Made by a program: the position numbers and the translations under genes. Of a DNA stretch of 51,362 nucleotides, positions 1-8,832 are shown one piece after another (the first letter of the stretch is position 1; each line of letters starts with the position of its first letter). Origin of the DNA: JBEKTY01 sp049515555 (GTDB lineage: Bacteria; Planctomycetota; Planctomycetia; Pirellulales; Thermoguttaceae). Location: positions 1 through 51,362 of the forward strand of contig JBEKTY010000039.1 in the NCBI GenBank assembly GCA_049515555.1, written 5' to 3'. Under the pieces are notes generated by a model. The model searched no databases, was not told the DNA's origin, and saw nothing but the letters and a program-made list of their open reading frames with translations.

Positions 1-348
1 GGCTCGGAGGCGGTTTCCGGCCATCTCGATCGGGCCTGGGCCTCCCCCGATCCCGGTGCTGAGGCTTCAACGGCGGCCGTTTGCTCGAAGGAGGAGTGTG
101 GCCACAGCGCCTGCGAGCCCTATCGGCAGGTGATCCTGGAGAAGCTGGAGCAGGGATTGACGGCCCAGCGGATTTACCAAGACCTGGCGGGCGAAGGGTT
201 CGACCACGAGTACCACAGCGTGCGGCGATTTGTGGTCAGGCTGCGAGGAACGCATTCTCTGCCCTTTCGCCGGATGGAGTGCGAGGCGTGGCGGGAGGCA
301 TCTGTACCTGAGGTGGCGTCGGAGGCAGACCCGCTGGAGGACATTTGA
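1..348 (+). pseudogene. istA: IS21-family transposase IstA fragment (5' end outside window)
   Basis: The frame is open from base 1 to a stop at 348. Around codons 38-93 it reads like the region of IS21 IstA ahead of the catalytic domain: an 'ILEKLEQGLTAQRIYQDL' helix, then 'SVRRFVVRL' and 'LPFRRMECE'. In intact IstA proteins the last motif leads into a PGEEAQVDFG-type stretch that opens the DDE domain. Here the frame departs into unrelated residues and stops. The IstB helper ATPase and the rest of IstA are absent. I read this as a dead insertion-sequence remnant; the position of its other end is not visible. The family assignment rests on motif resemblance only. Confidence 0.6.
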
Positions 349-424
349 TCCCGGATTGGGACGAATTGTACTGGTGACGGTGGGGGGAGTTGTCGGTGGG
401 CACTTTGGCTGGAAGGAGCACTAC

Positions 425-1066
425 ATGCGATGGTTTGAGAAGTTCTGGTTCATCTTGGTCGTTGCGTGTGTGTTTACCACCCTTCCATTCGTACTTTACG
501 CTTGCTTGCCTCCGAGTGGGACGAGGGAAGTGGGGTATCAGTGGGCGAGAGTGGCAGCCGCATCGTTGAGCGTTTTCGTCACCGCCTTGGCAGCATTAGG
601 CGCTCTTGCCCAGTACCGGCGTAATTCGCGCGAGACTCGAATCGAACGCAGCATGAGCTTCTGGAGAAGGGCTAACAGCGCTGGATTCATAGAGCACCAA
701 AAGCCGTTTGTCGAGTTCTGGATAAGCCAGGAAACGCAAGGGCACAACCCATCCGATTGCTTCGAGAGGATCGCCAAGAGTGACGGTGAGGAATTGAAGG
801 TCAAGTTGTCCATCGAGTATCTCCTTGATTTCCACGACGAGGCGTGCTCCGGCGTGGCTATGGGGGTGTGTGACGAGGATGCCATGTATTACTATCTTGG
901 AGCCGTTATGCGGTATCATGCCCGGCGGCTAAGCTCCTTTATCCGGGCGTGGCGCGAAAAGCATGGGCGCCCTGAGAAGTGGGACTGCTTTACCGCGTTG
1001 ACGGACCGATGGGACCGATGTACGACTGCTCTACCTTCAGGCAAGTCGGTTTCGCTGCCACGGTAG
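425..1066 (+). CDS. Small membrane-anchored protein, DUF4760-like
   Basis: This encodes 213 residues. The ATG at 425 is preferred over upstream in-frame codons because GGAAGGAG lies 6-13 nt ahead of it and translation then begins with a hydrophobic helix. Two membrane segments are visible, at about residues 7-28 and 40-60, followed by a basic stretch (RRNSRETRIER) and a soluble, helical, acidic C-terminal domain. The layout of two N-terminal helices plus a helical domain containing 'SIEYLLDFHDEAC' and a late 'FIRAWREKHGRP' resembles DUF4760 proteins, whose role is unknown. The 3' end abuts a truncated glycosidase-like fragment, so the last residues may have been altered by that junction. No partner gene is evident. 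Confidence 0.5.
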   Translation: MRWFEKFWFILVVACVFTTLPFVLYACLPPSGTREVGYQWARVAAASLSVFVTALAALGALAQYRRNSRETRIERSMSFWRRANSAGFIEHQKPFVEFWISQETQGHNPSDCFERIAKSDGEELKVKLSIEYLLDFHDEACSGVAMGVCDEDAMYYYLGAVMRYHARRLSSFIRAWREKHGRPEKWDCFTALTDRWDRCTTALPSGKSVSLPR

Positions 1067-1084
1067 CAAGTCACACTGGCTCAG

Positions 1085-1326
1085 GTAACCCTGGGCGCGA
1101 CCTGTCGCTGGTGAACACGGACGACCTCTGGGTCGACGACATCCCCCCGGTCGGCCCGATCCGGTGTCGGATCGTTTGTGCGAAGCGGCCCGAGCGGGTC
1201 ACCGTCGAGCCGGAGGGCCAGACGGTGGAGTCGAGTTGGAAGGACGGCGTTCTGGAGGTCGTGGTTCCGCGGCTGGAGATCCACACCTGCCTGGCGGTCT
1301 GCTCGTGGCAGCGGCCCGGTCGGTAA
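1085..1326 (+). pseudogene. C-terminal stub of a glycosidase-like protein
   Basis: This open stretch of about 80 codons has no credible start of its own. It reads 'LSLVNTDDLWVDDIPPVGPI', then 'KRPERVTVEPEGQ' and finally 'VVVPRLEIHTCLAV' before the stop. The pattern (HLVNT-like opening, 'PPVGPI', 'V.VP.LEIH') is what I recall from the C-terminal beta-sandwich of planctomycete beta-galactosidase or alpha-L-fucosidase-type secreted hydrolases. The catalytic part is missing. The DUF4760-like gene ends just upstream, so this looks like a deletion or insertion scar. The exact parent family is uncertain. Confidence 0.5.
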
Positions 1327-1455
1327 GTGTTGTTGTTGATCCTTCGCAGTATAATGTCCTCCTCACGCTCCGCGTTAGGGCCGAGTTCACTCCCCACCAG
1401 GCATCATGCTCCGCATCCTGCCCGGCGGCGTCCGCTTACGACTACGGAGAGTGCC

Positions 1456-3534
1456 ATGTCTTCCCGCCATGCCTTGTTGTTGACACTGCTCGGGTGCATC
1501 GCGGCCGCCCCATGCCCGCAAAGGTCGGATGCCGCGGGCGACGAAGGGCCGTTGCCGCCTGCAGCCGTCGAGGCGCGGGTCCCCGCCCGTTGGACGATTT
1601 CCTCGAACCGCGCCGCCACGATCAACTTCGCCGAATCGGCCCAGGCGGATGCCTGGCTCCGGCACGTCGTGCTGGGCGACCCGAGCTTCGACAGCTTTAT
1701 CCGCAGACCGGGCAATCCCGTCGTCCGCGGCAAGCCGCCCTTCGAGTGGCCCGTCAATGGATTCCTCTTCGACGATCCCCGGACCGGCGTCTGGTACAGT
1801 TATGTCGGGCACTACCTAAGCGGATATCGGGCCGGACCGGGTCTGCCGGTTACCCACTGCCGCGTCTATCGCTCGACGGACCGGGGGCTGAGTTGGGAGG
1901 ATCTGGGCCCGATCTTCCGCGACCCCGCGTTCCGTTTCGACGGCGATGCCCGCCCAGCCACCGTGGCCCCCGACGTGTCCGTCGTGTATGCTGGCGGCCG
2001 CTACCACATGGCCTACGACTGGTGCACCGACAACACCACATGGGACAACGCTTTCCATCCCACCGGCGGCGCGGACAGCGGGGCCGCCTACGCCTGGTCC
2101 GAGCGGCCCGAGGGCCCGTTCCACCGCGCCAGCCGGCCGATCCTCCGCACCAGCGAGATGTCCCGGCGATTCCCGCTTGGCCAAAAATATCCCCGCGCCT
2201 ATGCCACGACCTTGGTTCGCCGCGCCCACGACTGGCTGGCGCTCACCTTGACAGACTCGGCCAACTATTTCAGTTGGGGGCTGCTGACGATGACCGCGGC
2301 TGACCCGGCCGGTCCCTGGTCCGATCCCGTGATGGCCCTCGGTGTCGAGGGCGACCGGTATTTCCCGCCCACCGTCGAATCGTTTCCCGCCTTCGTCCAT
2401 CAGGGCCACGTTTATGCGTCGAACACGTCGGTGGCCGCCAACCGCAACTTCCAGGTGATCTACCGGGCGTCGATCGAGTCGGCCCATCGCCCCGAGGCAT
2501 GGCAGCTCGACCAACATGGTACGGCCTGGCACACTGAGTACGTACCGCACGAAGGGCTGGGCATTTGGGGCCAGACCTTCTCCGGCTTCGTCGACCCGCA
2601 GGGTCAGTTCCAAGTGCTCTTCCCCTCGCGGGAAACCTCCTCCGGCCTGGGCACGATCAACTTCGCCGCAAGGCCCTGGGATCGCCCGTTGCGCGAGCGG
2701 GGTTTCGTCATCAGCGGCCACGAGGCGTCGAGCCTCACTTTGCTGCGATGCGCCTGGAAGGCCTTCGAGTTGGATGCCGGCTTGACGCTTCGCGGCCAGG
2801 GGGCGAGGATCGTATGGGGCTACGGGGCCCCGCTCGGCCCGGACCGCCACTCGTCTGGCTCGGCGCCCCATCTCTTGACACGAACTCGGTACCAGGGTCT
2901 GGAGCTATCCGAGGCAGCGTGGCGCGTGCTCGCGGTTGATGCGATCGGCAAGACGTCCGTGCTCGGCAGCGGCAAGCTCGATCCCGGACCGTCGCGGCGA
3001 GTGGGCATCGCGCGGTACGACGACGGCCGCACGAAGGTGACGATCGACGACAGACCTTGCTGGCAGGGACAACTTCCGCCGGCCGCCGGGCCGATCGGCC
3101 TGATGGTCGAGCCGCACAGCAATCTGGCTGTTGACCGATTTGCCGTGACCGGCCCTTGCGAGCCGGCAGTCATGGCGTGGCTGGCCACCGAGGCGCTCAC
3201 AGGCGCCGGTGTGTCCATGGCCGACTGGGACATGCTCAATTCGGCCGATTTCCGCTTCGGCATCGGCGCGGTTCGCAAGGCCCCCGGCGGTCGCGTCAAG
3301 TGGAACTTTCGCGGCCGCGGTTTCCGCCTCTGGTCGCCCAAGGGCCCGGATTTCGGTCGCTGCGAAGTCGCGATCGACGCCCGGAAAGTGGCCGACCTCG
3401 ACCTTCACGCCGTCCGAGCCGAGACGTCGCGCGAGGTCTTCGCATGCGAGGACGCCGGCGACGGATACCACGCGGTGGTGCTCCGCTCCCTCTCCGGCCG
3501 CCTCGTGGTCGATTCGCTGGACGTGCCCCATTGA
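1456..3534 (+). CDS. Secreted beta-propeller glycosidase-like protein (GH43/GH32-like)
   Basis: The product is 692 residues. The ATG at 1456 was chosen because it opens a signal peptide (MSSRHALLLTLLGC...), with a possible lipobox (LLGC) that could make it a lipoprotein. In-frame codons back to 1327 add only a basic, unstructured extension. Residues 30-430 contain repeated blades of five-bladed-propeller type: 'NGFLFDDPRTGVWYSYVGHY', 'APDVSVVYAGGRYHMAYDW' and 'KYPRAYATTLVRR'. The acidic residues sit where GH43/GH32/GH117 families place theirs. The C-terminal third looks like a beta-sandwich (GH32-C or laminin-G-like). A role in extracellular polysaccharide breakdown is inferred; the substrate cannot be told. 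It is convergent with the GH127 gene downstream. Confidence 0.6.
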   Translation: MSSRHALLLTLLGCIAAAPCPQRSDAAGDEGPLPPAAVEARVPARWTISSNRAATINFAESAQADAWLRHVVLGDPSFDSFIRRPGNPVVRGKPPFEWPVNGFLFDDPRTGVWYSYVGHYLSGYRAGPGLPVTHCRVYRSTDRGLSWEDLGPIFRDPAFRFDGDARPATVAPDVSVVYAGGRYHMAYDWCTDNTTWDNAFHPTGGADSGAAYAWSERPEGPFHRASRPILRTSEMSRRFPLGQKYPRAYATTLVRRAHDWLALTLTDSANYFSWGLLTMTAADPAGPWSDPVMALGVEGDRYFPPTVESFPAFVHQGHVYASNTSVAANRNFQVIYRASIESAHRPEAWQLDQHGTAWHTEYVPHEGLGIWGQTFSGFVDPQGQFQVLFPSRETSSGLGTINFAARPWDRPLRERGFVISGHEASSLTLLRCAWKAFELDAGLTLRGQGARIVWGYGAPLGPDRHSSGSAPHLLTRTRYQGLELSEAAWRVLAVDAIGKTSVLGSGKLDPGPSRRVGIARYDDGRTKVTIDDRPCWQGQLPPAAGPIGLMVEPHSNLAVDRFAVTGPCEPAVMAWLATEALTGAGVSMADWDMLNSADFRFGIGAVRKAPGGRVKWNFRGRGFRLWSPKGPDFGRCEVAIDARKVADLDLHAVRAETSREVFACEDAGDGYHAVVLRSLSGRLVVDSLDVPH

Positions 3535-3781
3535 CGGCGCGGCGAACCGGCACCATCAGGCTACGATCAGCTATAGGCCGAGGCACACGCCAGCTAACGC
3601 AGGATGAACCATGTTGCCGAGGCCAACAGGGCTCCAACAAGCGCAAACGGCCCGCCGGAGCCCGCCGGCCCTGCGTAGCTCCTGATCGACAGCCTCGCGG
3701 CGTCTTTGTACAACAGCATTCGGCCGGGGGGTGCCGACGTGAGCCGGCCTGGAAGGCCCTGTGGCCTACCCTCTCGGCCGC

Positions 3782-6130
3782 TCAGTTTGTCGTCCTGGCG
3801 ATCTTCCATTGCAGAATGCCGCCGGAGAACTTGGGTTGCAGCCGCACTTCCACCCGCAGGCCACGGGTCGTGACGGGAGTGAATTCAACGCGGTTGAACT
3901 GGTCACGCTTGACACCGTAGTTGCTTACGCCGTCGACCGGCTTCCCCTGGTCGCCGTCTGAGTAAAGCAGTCGCCAGCTTTGCGGCAGCCGGCAGCCGCC
4001 ATGCCCGGTGTCGTCGAACCAATAGAGTTCGACGCTGGATATCTTGGTCGGCTTGTCAAAATAGCGATCGACCCATTCGGTGGTGCCCTTATGGTCCCAC
4101 CACGTCAGGCGGGGAATGTGCGCGTCGGCCGAGTTCTTCGGCGCCCGGCCATTGAAGCACGCCTCGATACTGTCGCGAGGAAAGCACCACGAGGCGTCCC
4201 ACGGCGCCGGCCTGGTGCGGAACCATACGGTCATCTCGTTCGGACCGCGGTTCTCCCAGAGGCAATACGGGATCGTGGTCACCGCGTCGCCCTTGCCCGG
4301 TGGAACAATCTTCACCGCCACGATGCCGCCGAACAGGTCCGGCCGCTGGACGATCTCGAAACGCGAGTCCGTGCTCATCACCTTGGTGAGAACCTTGCCG
4401 CCGTTGTCTATACCTTCGGCGCAATAGACCAGCGGTCCGCGCTCGACGGCGAACTTGTCCACGTCGTCCTTTACCTCCGCATGGGCCACTACCCGCCGCA
4501 CCGGCATCGGAAGATCCAACTCAACCTTGTCGCCTGCCTGCCACGTACGGTGGATCTGGGCAAAACCTTTCTTGAGCACCACCGCAATGGGCTGGCCGTT
4601 CAGGGCCAGTCTGATCTCGGGTTTCAGACCATCATCGTAGCGATAGAGATCGCTCGGCACGGGCTCGCTGCGGGCCCAGCCGGGGATGCGAATGTTGAGC
4701 GCAAACCTTGTTTCAGCCTGCGGTGTGATGGTGATGGTCACCTTGCCGTCCCAGGGATAGCGAGTCTCTTGCCGCAGTTCGACCGGGGTCTCGACCACGA
4801 CTAGCCGCGCGGTGCCGGCGGCAAACAGGTTCACGTACGCCGCGCCGTCGCGCGTGGCATAGAAATAACCGGCCAGCTCCGGCAGGAAACGGACCACATT
4901 GACCGGGCAACAAGCGCAGCCAAACCAGGGGCTGCGCTTGTAGCCGGCGCCGCTGGCCAACGGGTTCGGGTAGAAGAACTCGCTACCCGACAGGGCGACA
5001 CCCGAGAGGAAACCGTTGTAGATGACCCTTTCCAGCACGTCGAGATACTTGGCGTCGCCATGCAACATGAACATCCGCTGGTTCCACAGGGCGTTGGCGA
5101 TGGCCGCACAGGTTTCGTTGTAGGCCGTAGCATTGGGCAGCTCGTAGTTCGCGCCGAAGGCCTCGCCGCCGGGCCGCGCACCAATCCCACCGGTGAGGTA
5201 AAGCTTCTTGCCCACGACGTTCTCCCAAATGCGGTCGATGGCCTTGGCGTAGGCCTCGTCCCCGGCCAAGGCGGCCACGTCGGCGACACCGCTGTAGAGA
5301 TAACCGGCACGAACGGCGTGACCAACCGCCTCCTCCTGCTCGACGACCGGCTTGTGATCCTGGTTGTACTCGCCGTAGAGGCTGTGGGTCTCAGCCCGAC
5401 CGCGAATGTCGATCAGGAACTTCGCCAGGTTGAGATACTTCACGTCGCCGGTCACACGGTAAAGCTTGGCCAGGCCGATCTCGATAACCTGGTGCCCGGG
5501 CGGATTCTGGAGCTTGCCGGGCCCGAACTCGCGGGCAATCAGGTCGGCACTCTTGATCGCCACGTCGAGCAGCGTCCGCTTGCCGGTGGCCTGGTAATGG
5601 GCCACGGCCGCTTCATACAAATGGCCAACGTTGTAGAGTTCGTGGCTGGCGCCTTCGTTGACCCAACGGGCCTTGCCCGACATGCCGGGCATCTTCTCCG
5701 GAGGCAAGAGCCGCCGCGCGGTGTACAGGTATCCATCCGCTTCCTGGGCCGCGGCGATCTTCGCGATCAGGTCGTCCAGGTACTTGTCGAGTTGCGGGTC
5801 GGGCGCAAGTGCGAGCGAGTAGGCGGCACCCTCGATAACCTTATACACGTCGGAATCGTCGAACGGAATGCCGCGGAAGGGGCCCTTCATCAGCCCGCCA
5901 GCCTTGGCAAAGTTGTCGATGCGCCCGGTCTCTTCGCACTTCTGGAAATCGTACCGCACGGTGACCTTTCGGTTGGTCTCCATCCGCGGCCGCCAGAAAC
6001 CGTCTTGCACGCTGACGGCGGTGAACGGTACGGGCTGAATCGGGTAATCCTTGGCTTGTGCGGCCAATGCGATTGTCGATAACAGGCAGGTCGGCACGGC
6101 CAGCGTAAGGAACTTGGTAATCGTGTTCAT
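3782..6130 (-). CDS. GH127 beta-L-arabinofuranosidase family protein (DUF1680), secreted
   Basis: The product is 782 residues, starting at the ATG whose first base is 6130, which opens a signal peptide (MNTITKFLTLAVPTCLLS...ALAAQA). GH127 enzymes remove beta-L-arabinofuranose units using a zinc-bound cysteine nucleophile. The expected ligands are visible: Glu339 and Cys341 in 'NETCAAIA', and Cys407-Cys408 in 'FGCACCPVN'. Spacing and context match the Glu/Cys/Cys-Cys set of the characterised enzyme HypBA1. An (alpha/alpha)6 barrel spans about residues 40-430, followed by beta-sandwich domains. The last ~100 residues ('VELYWFDDTGHGGCRLPQSW') look like a discoidin or CBM32-type carbohydrate-binding module. 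It is divergent from the SGNH-like gene at 6382. Confidence 0.88.
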   Translation of the reverse strand: MNTITKFLTLAVPTCLLSTIALAAQAKDYPIQPVPFTAVSVQDGFWRPRMETNRKVTVRYDFQKCEETGRIDNFAKAGGLMKGPFRGIPFDDSDVYKVIEGAAYSLALAPDPQLDKYLDDLIAKIAAAQEADGYLYTARRLLPPEKMPGMSGKARWVNEGASHELYNVGHLYEAAVAHYQATGKRTLLDVAIKSADLIAREFGPGKLQNPPGHQVIEIGLAKLYRVTGDVKYLNLAKFLIDIRGRAETHSLYGEYNQDHKPVVEQEEAVGHAVRAGYLYSGVADVAALAGDEAYAKAIDRIWENVVGKKLYLTGGIGARPGGEAFGANYELPNATAYNETCAAIANALWNQRMFMLHGDAKYLDVLERVIYNGFLSGVALSGSEFFYPNPLASGAGYKRSPWFGCACCPVNVVRFLPELAGYFYATRDGAAYVNLFAAGTARLVVVETPVELRQETRYPWDGKVTITITPQAETRFALNIRIPGWARSEPVPSDLYRYDDGLKPEIRLALNGQPIAVVLKKGFAQIHRTWQAGDKVELDLPMPVRRVVAHAEVKDDVDKFAVERGPLVYCAEGIDNGGKVLTKVMSTDSRFEIVQRPDLFGGIVAVKIVPPGKGDAVTTIPYCLWENRGPNEMTVWFRTRPAPWDASWCFPRDSIEACFNGRAPKNSADAHIPRLTWWDHKGTTEWVDRYFDKPTKISSVELYWFDDTGHGGCRLPQSWRLLYSDGDQGKPVDGVSNYGVKRDQFNRVEFTPVTTRGLRVEVRLQPKFSGGILQWKIARTTN

Positions 6131-6307
6131 GGTCGTTGTAACCTTCAGTCGGAATTTCTCATGGGGACTCCGCTCGGAGACGCTCAGTGCCACCCTCCAT
6201 GTTAGCGATGTGGTGTGTGACTTTCCAGCAAGCGAGACGATTCTTTGGGGTGCGCTTGACAATGCCAAGCCCAGCTACGAAACTCAGGTTCGTTTGGCTG
6301 CCGCTCT

Positions 6308-6343
6308 GGGGTCCCGGTGGCCACGACTAAGAAAACGGACCCC
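6308..6343. promoter_or_regulatory. 7-bp inverted repeat upstream of the SGNH-like gene
   Basis: GGGGTCC (6308-6314) is mirrored by GGACCCC (6337-6343), 25 nt ahead of the CAGGAG ribosome site of the gene at 6382. A TTGACA hexamer stands at 6256-6261, but the matching -10 position (GAAACT) is weak. It may be a hairpin or an operator, or simply chance in GC-rich DNA. Confidence 0.25.
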
Positions 6344-6381
6344 GTGAATGGGAACTTCCTTTCTAACCAGGAGTAAGTCTC

Positions 6382-7314
6382 ATGCGTACACAGCGCATCC
6401 GCTTGGGATTTCGGTCGAGAACCATTGCAGTTTCCTTCCTGCTGCTGGTCGCCGGTCTGCCGGTAATGTCGCGGGCCAAAGAGGTCGACGAGAAGCTGGC
6501 CGGCCAGGCGATGCCCATCACCCACGGCCTCCGCGTCTTCACGTGCGGCCACAGTTTTCACTTTTGGATTCCCGGCATCCTGAGCGATATGGCCAAGTCG
6601 GCCGGCATCGAGGGGCACGAGGCCGTCGGCCTCTCGGCGATTGGCGGCTCGCGGGTCATTCAGCATTGGAACGTCCCGGACCAGAAGAACCAGGCCAAGG
6701 CTGCCCTCCGCGACGGCAAGGTGGACGTGCTCACCCTGTCGCCGATGCACCAGCCTGATGAGGGGATCGAGAAGTTCGCGGAGTTGGGACTGAAGGGGAA
6801 CCCAAATATCCGCGTCACCATCCAGGAGTTCTGGATTCCCTACGACAGCATGCAGTGGCCCTACCAGGGCGAAAAGGGAGCGAAGTCCTCCGTGAAGCAC
6901 TTCGATACCGCGACCGTCGCGATGCTCCGCGAGCTGCACGCCCCTTACTTCAAGACATTCGACGATTACGTCGTCGCGTTGAACGCGAGGCTCGGCAAGC
7001 AGGTGGTCTTCGTCGTGCCCGTCGGCCAGGCGGTGATCGCGCTGCGCGAGAAGGTCATCGCCGGTCAGGCGCCGGGGATTGAAAGGCAGTCGGACCTCTT
7101 CACCGATCCCCTAGGCCATCCGAAGGAGGCGATTCAAGCCCTGGCGGGCTATTGCCAGTTCGCCGTGATGTACCGCCGCAATCCGGTGGGGCTGCCGATG
7201 CCCCGCGTCCTGGCTGCGGGCAAGCAGAGCGAGGACCTCAACCGGCTATTGCAATCGCTCGCGTGGGAAGCCGTCTCCCACCATCCGCTAAGCGGCCTCG
7301 CAGCAGCGAAATAG
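6382..7314 (+). CDS. Secreted SGNH-hydrolase-like protein
   Basis: The product is 310 residues. The ATG at 6382 follows CAGGAG (6369-6374) and opens a signal peptide ending near 'SRAKEVDEK'. Block I of SGNH-type folds may be 'VFTCGHSFHFWIPGIL', where a GHS replaces the usual GDS. 'VGLSAIGGSRVIQHW' is a plausible glycine block, and 'DPLGHPKEAIQALAG' would be the late D-x-x-H block holding the catalytic histidine. The same GHS-type start occurs in the third domain of the large protein at 18083-22096. The enzyme may be an esterase acting on decorated polysaccharides. That is inference, because the catalytic serine is not in the canonical context. Confidence 0.55.
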   Translation: MRTQRIRLGFRSRTIAVSFLLLVAGLPVMSRAKEVDEKLAGQAMPITHGLRVFTCGHSFHFWIPGILSDMAKSAGIEGHEAVGLSAIGGSRVIQHWNVPDQKNQAKAALRDGKVDVLTLSPMHQPDEGIEKFAELGLKGNPNIRVTIQEFWIPYDSMQWPYQGEKGAKSSVKHFDTATVAMLRELHAPYFKTFDDYVVALNARLGKQVVFVVPVGQAVIALREKVIAGQAPGIERQSDLFTDPLGHPKEAIQALAGYCQFAVMYRRNPVGLPMPRVLAAGKQSEDLNRLLQSLAWEAVSHHPLSGLAAAK

Positions 7315-7701
7315 GTGATGCCGTCACCGACCCGGCCCACCGGAAACTCCTGGACGAGCCGCAGCGATTCAAGCTCTCCGACTGGCAGGGCAGTCAGTAC
7401 AGCGTGTGCGACGCGGTGTTGACCGATGGACCAGAAGCCGATTGAGACGTGCCCCCCGGTGCCCGCCAAGACTTGAAGAATACCGCTGCATTTGCGCGTC
7501 CGGCGTGTCCGACACGTTCGACGTGAAATGGCCGCAGCCGGACGCATCGGACGGTCTTTTGCAGGTGTGTTATAACCGTGGTGCTGTACTGCCGGCCGGC
7601 CGTGGTGGTGTCCACCCTGACGGTGACCAGCGTGCTGGAATGGGGCACCTTCGGGCTGCTGGGCGCCGGCCTGGTAGTTTGGCACTAGTTTGGCACGGGG
7701 G
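7315..7701. other. Intergenic stretch with a repeat copy and no recognisable gene
   Basis: There is no supported gene here. An open fragment ending at 7445 reads 'RFKLSDWQGSQYSVCDAVL' and may be the tail of a lost gene; I do not recognise it. The remainder holds a copy of the GCGTCCG-rich dispersed repeat (7474-7560) between convergent neighbours. Confidence 0.5.
7474..7560. repeat. Dispersed GCGTCCG-rich repeat, copy 1
   Basis: It begins GAAGAATACCGCTGCATT, continues with GCGTCCGGCGTGTCCG and closes with GGACGCATCGGACGGTCTTT. The second copy, at 11563-11660, has the same order of blocks in the same orientation. The CGTCCG and CGGACG ends are inverted relative to each other, so the unit can fold into a hairpin. 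Both copies are intergenic, next to 3' or 5' ends of minus-strand genes. Confidence 0.7.
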
Positions 7702-8745
7702 CTACGCCCCCGCGTTCAACGGCACGGACGGATCGTCAGCCACGTGGACCCACGTGTGTACGTGCGGTACGCCACGGAAATGCCAAACGAAAGCCGGACC
7801 CTCCAGACGCCAGATGTCATACTCGACCGCCGTAAGTTGGCCTCTTTCATAGAACGCCAGGTGGCAATCGTCCAACCCTCCTTGCGCCTTCAGGCAGGCG
7901 GCAACTCGGTCGCGGTCCGATTGGCGATACGGCTCGATGAGCTTCGTCAGCACCGCTTGAACGTGGGCCTTTTGGTCCGCAGATAGATCCTTGACGGCGA
8001 TTCCAGGCAGCGCGGACTTTTGGCCCTGAAAGGCGATCGCGTTTTCCTGCGGCGGCGTCTTGATCACCGCCACGGCCCGCTGCTTGCCGTCAAGCTTCTT
8101 CACGACGCTGTTGGCCGCCACAGCTTGCGGCCAGAAGATATTATTGGGATGGCCCGGTTTCTCGTTGAAGCCGCTGGCGGCATGGCCATAGACGATCGGG
8201 CCGCCAAAGGCGACGTGCTCGGCCGAATTGCCGTCGCATCGCAAGGTGATGTGCCGCCCAGTCAGGATGAACTCGAATTTGTCGCTCCCCGGTGTGCCGA
8301 AGATCGCGATGCTCTGCTTGCCGAAACCGCCCTCGTCGTCCTTCAATTGTCTGTCGATTCGCGAGACCCACTCGGGCTGAATCAAACCGAGGAAGATCTC
8401 GCGGATGAACTTCTGCTGATCGGCCGTGTAGAAGTCGCTGTCGATCACGGGCTTGGTAACATGCCAGTTCGCCGAGATGTACGTCCGAAGCAAGCCCAAT
8501 GGTTCGGCGACGTGACTCCAGCCGAAACAAACTTGCTTCCTTTGCTCAGCCGTTAGCGAGTCGTAGAGCAGCCTGACAAGCGATTCCGACGTCGGCTTGG
8601 TAATCACCGGTTCGGCCGCAGTTATCATTTGCGAAGGCATTGCGGCCAGGGCGGTCACTGCGCCGGCGGCTCCCAGGAAGCCACGGCGCGAAATGTTGGC
8701 GTTGGAAGAAGAATCGACGACGTGCAAGGGTGGAAACTGCGACAT
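7702..8745 (-). CDS. DUF3500 family protein with Tat leader
   Basis: The product is 347 residues. The N-terminus has a twin-arginine leader, 'ISRRGFLGAAGAVTALAAM' (RR at 20-21), so export of a folded protein is likely. The mature part fits the DUF3500 family: 'LTAEQRKQVCFGW' early, 'FGGPIVYGHAASGF' mid-chain with conserved histidines, and a late 'VEYDIWRLEGPAFVWHFRG'. The family has no established activity that I know of; it occurs in planctomycetes and other environmental bacteria as a secreted protein. It lies 87 bp downstream of the Gfo/Idh/MocA gene on the same strand and may be co-transcribed with it. Confidence 0.75.
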   Translation of the reverse strand: MSQFPPLHVVDSSSNANISRRGFLGAAGAVTALAAMPSQMITAAEPVITKPTSESLVRLLYDSLTAEQRKQVCFGWSHVAEPLGLLRTYISANWHVTKPVIDSDFYTADQQKFIREIFLGLIQPEWVSRIDRQLKDDEGGFGKQSIAIFGTPGSDKFEFILTGRHITLRCDGNSAEHVAFGGPIVYGHAASGFNEKPGHPNNIFWPQAVAANSVVKKLDGKQRAVAVIKTPPQENAIAFQGQKSALPGIAVKDLSADQKAHVQAVLTKLIEPYRQSDRDRVAACLKAQGGLDDCHLAFYERGQLTAVEYDIWRLEGPAFVWHFRGVPHVHTWVHVADDPSVPLNAGA

Positions 8746-8832
8746 GACCAGGCTCGCAAAAGTTAGGGGGTGTGTTCGTCAGTCACAACACGTTCGACGT
8801 GGAATATCCACGCACCGGGAACGGCGGTATGG

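Noticed and set aside
3535..3781. A small minus-strand gene ending near 3594
   Set aside because: It has a hydrophobic tail, but no ribosome site or recognisable family, and overlaps the GH127 stop region; more likely an unused frame between convergent genes.
5060..6082. A 340-codon plus-strand frame opposite GH127
   Set aside because: Antisense shadow; the minus strand carries the zinc/cysteine motifs of GH127.
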